A stretch of 32,974 nt of DNA from an uncultured Lachnospiraceae bacterium (lineage in GTDB: Bacteria > Bacillota > Clostridia > Lachnospirales > Lachnospiraceae), in the NCBI GenBank assembly GCA_910586405.1, contig CAJUII010000027.1:2457-35430 (forward strand), in the 5' to 3' direction. Positions 32,874 through 32,974 of the stretch are shown here, in pieces. Every line of letters begins with the position of its first letter. Within the stretch, counting starts at the first letter, position 1. The position numbers and the translations under genes are program-made. The notes below the pieces were generated by a model that was not told the origin of the DNA, did not search any database, and was given only the letters and a program-made list of their open reading frames with translations.

Positions 32874-32974
32874 ATGTCTTTTAAAACAAATGATTGTCAT
32901 CAATTATCATTAGATGACAGTTTTATAACTCTGACTGAACGAGAAAGAAAAGCTTTGGAAAAATCCTGGGCGAA
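32874..32974 (+). CDS. N-terminus of an IS1182-like transposase, cut by window end
   Basis: An ATG with AAAGGTGG upstream opens a frame that stays open to the last base (33 codons). It reads MSFKTNDCHQLSLDDSF and then LTERERKALEKSWA. This N-terminal pattern, ending in the KSWA segment, is typical of IS1182-family transposases from Clostridia. Only the first 33 residues are visible, so completeness cannot be judged. It starts about 20 bp from the ISAs1 remnant, which suggests insertion into or near it. Confidence 0.6.
   Translation, partial: MSFKTNDCHQLSLDDSFITLTERERKALEKSWA

Noticed and set aside
32209..32913. 234-codon plus-strand frame over the ISAs1 remnant
   Set aside because: It begins at GTG without a ribosome binding site and its body is the antisense of recognisable transposase sequence. 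The first 30 codons look mildly coding-like but cannot be assigned.

Overview
This window looks like chromosomal DNA of a Gram-positive anaerobe of the class Clostridia, most likely a Lachnospiraceae-type gut bacterium. The inference rests on a minimal iscR-iscS-iscU cluster, a PPi-type phosphofructokinase, a fused CoA-disulfide-reductase-like/rhodanese/Fe-S reductase, AgrC/LytTR signalling, DUF4317 and DUF4342 proteins, strong AGGAGG ribosome binding sites and sigma-A-type promoters. No rRNA, tRNA, CRISPR array or prophage was seen.

Layout. 1-200: an array of three related structured hairpin units; a diverged fourth copy lies at 8.3 kb. 205-10.7 kb is mostly housekeeping. It holds a DUF4342 protein and a tRNA-dihydrouridine synthase whose 3' end overlaps the convergent rarA. 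A leftward operon follows: multidomain NAD(P)H/Fe-S reductase, PPi-PFK, folD and rarA. The isc cluster (iscR, iscS, iscU) is also leftward. 11-15.4 kb runs rightward: a TlpA-like lipoprotein thioredoxin, a dCache chemoreceptor and an AraC/GyrI-type regulator. 15.5-18.5 kb runs leftward: uppP, a patatin-like lipase and a class I/II aminotransferase. 18.8-21.7 kb holds a BlaI/M56 signalling pair behind two dyad operators. The M56 protein carries a large non-penicillin-binding C-terminal region. 21.7-25.1 kb runs leftward: MATE, MFS and a short DUF4317 protein.

The most unusual part is 25.1-28.25 kb, an apparent four-gene leftward transcription unit. Its order is a HigB-like toxin, a HigA-like antitoxin fused to an ImmA/IrrE metallopeptidase, a response-regulator receiver fused to a RelQ-like (p)ppGpp synthetase, and a NADAR-family protein. 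The last two genes share an ATGA stop/start overlap. One strong promoter overlain by a palindrome precedes the toxin, and a T-tailed hairpin follows NADAR. I infer a stress or defence module in which alarmone synthesis and ADP-ribose chemistry are coupled to toxin-antitoxin control. This is a hypothesis from gene order and domain content.

28.3-30.4 kb holds an AgrC-like kinase and LytTR regulator behind a consensus promoter, with no AgrB or AgrD nearby. From 30.5 kb to the right end the DNA is decayed accessory sequence. It contains a 23-codon gene stub, a sensor-kinase fragment, a stop-interrupted coding remnant, an intact small acidic protein, a frameshifted remnant, an ISAs1-type transposase remnant and the start of an IS1182-like transposase running off the window.
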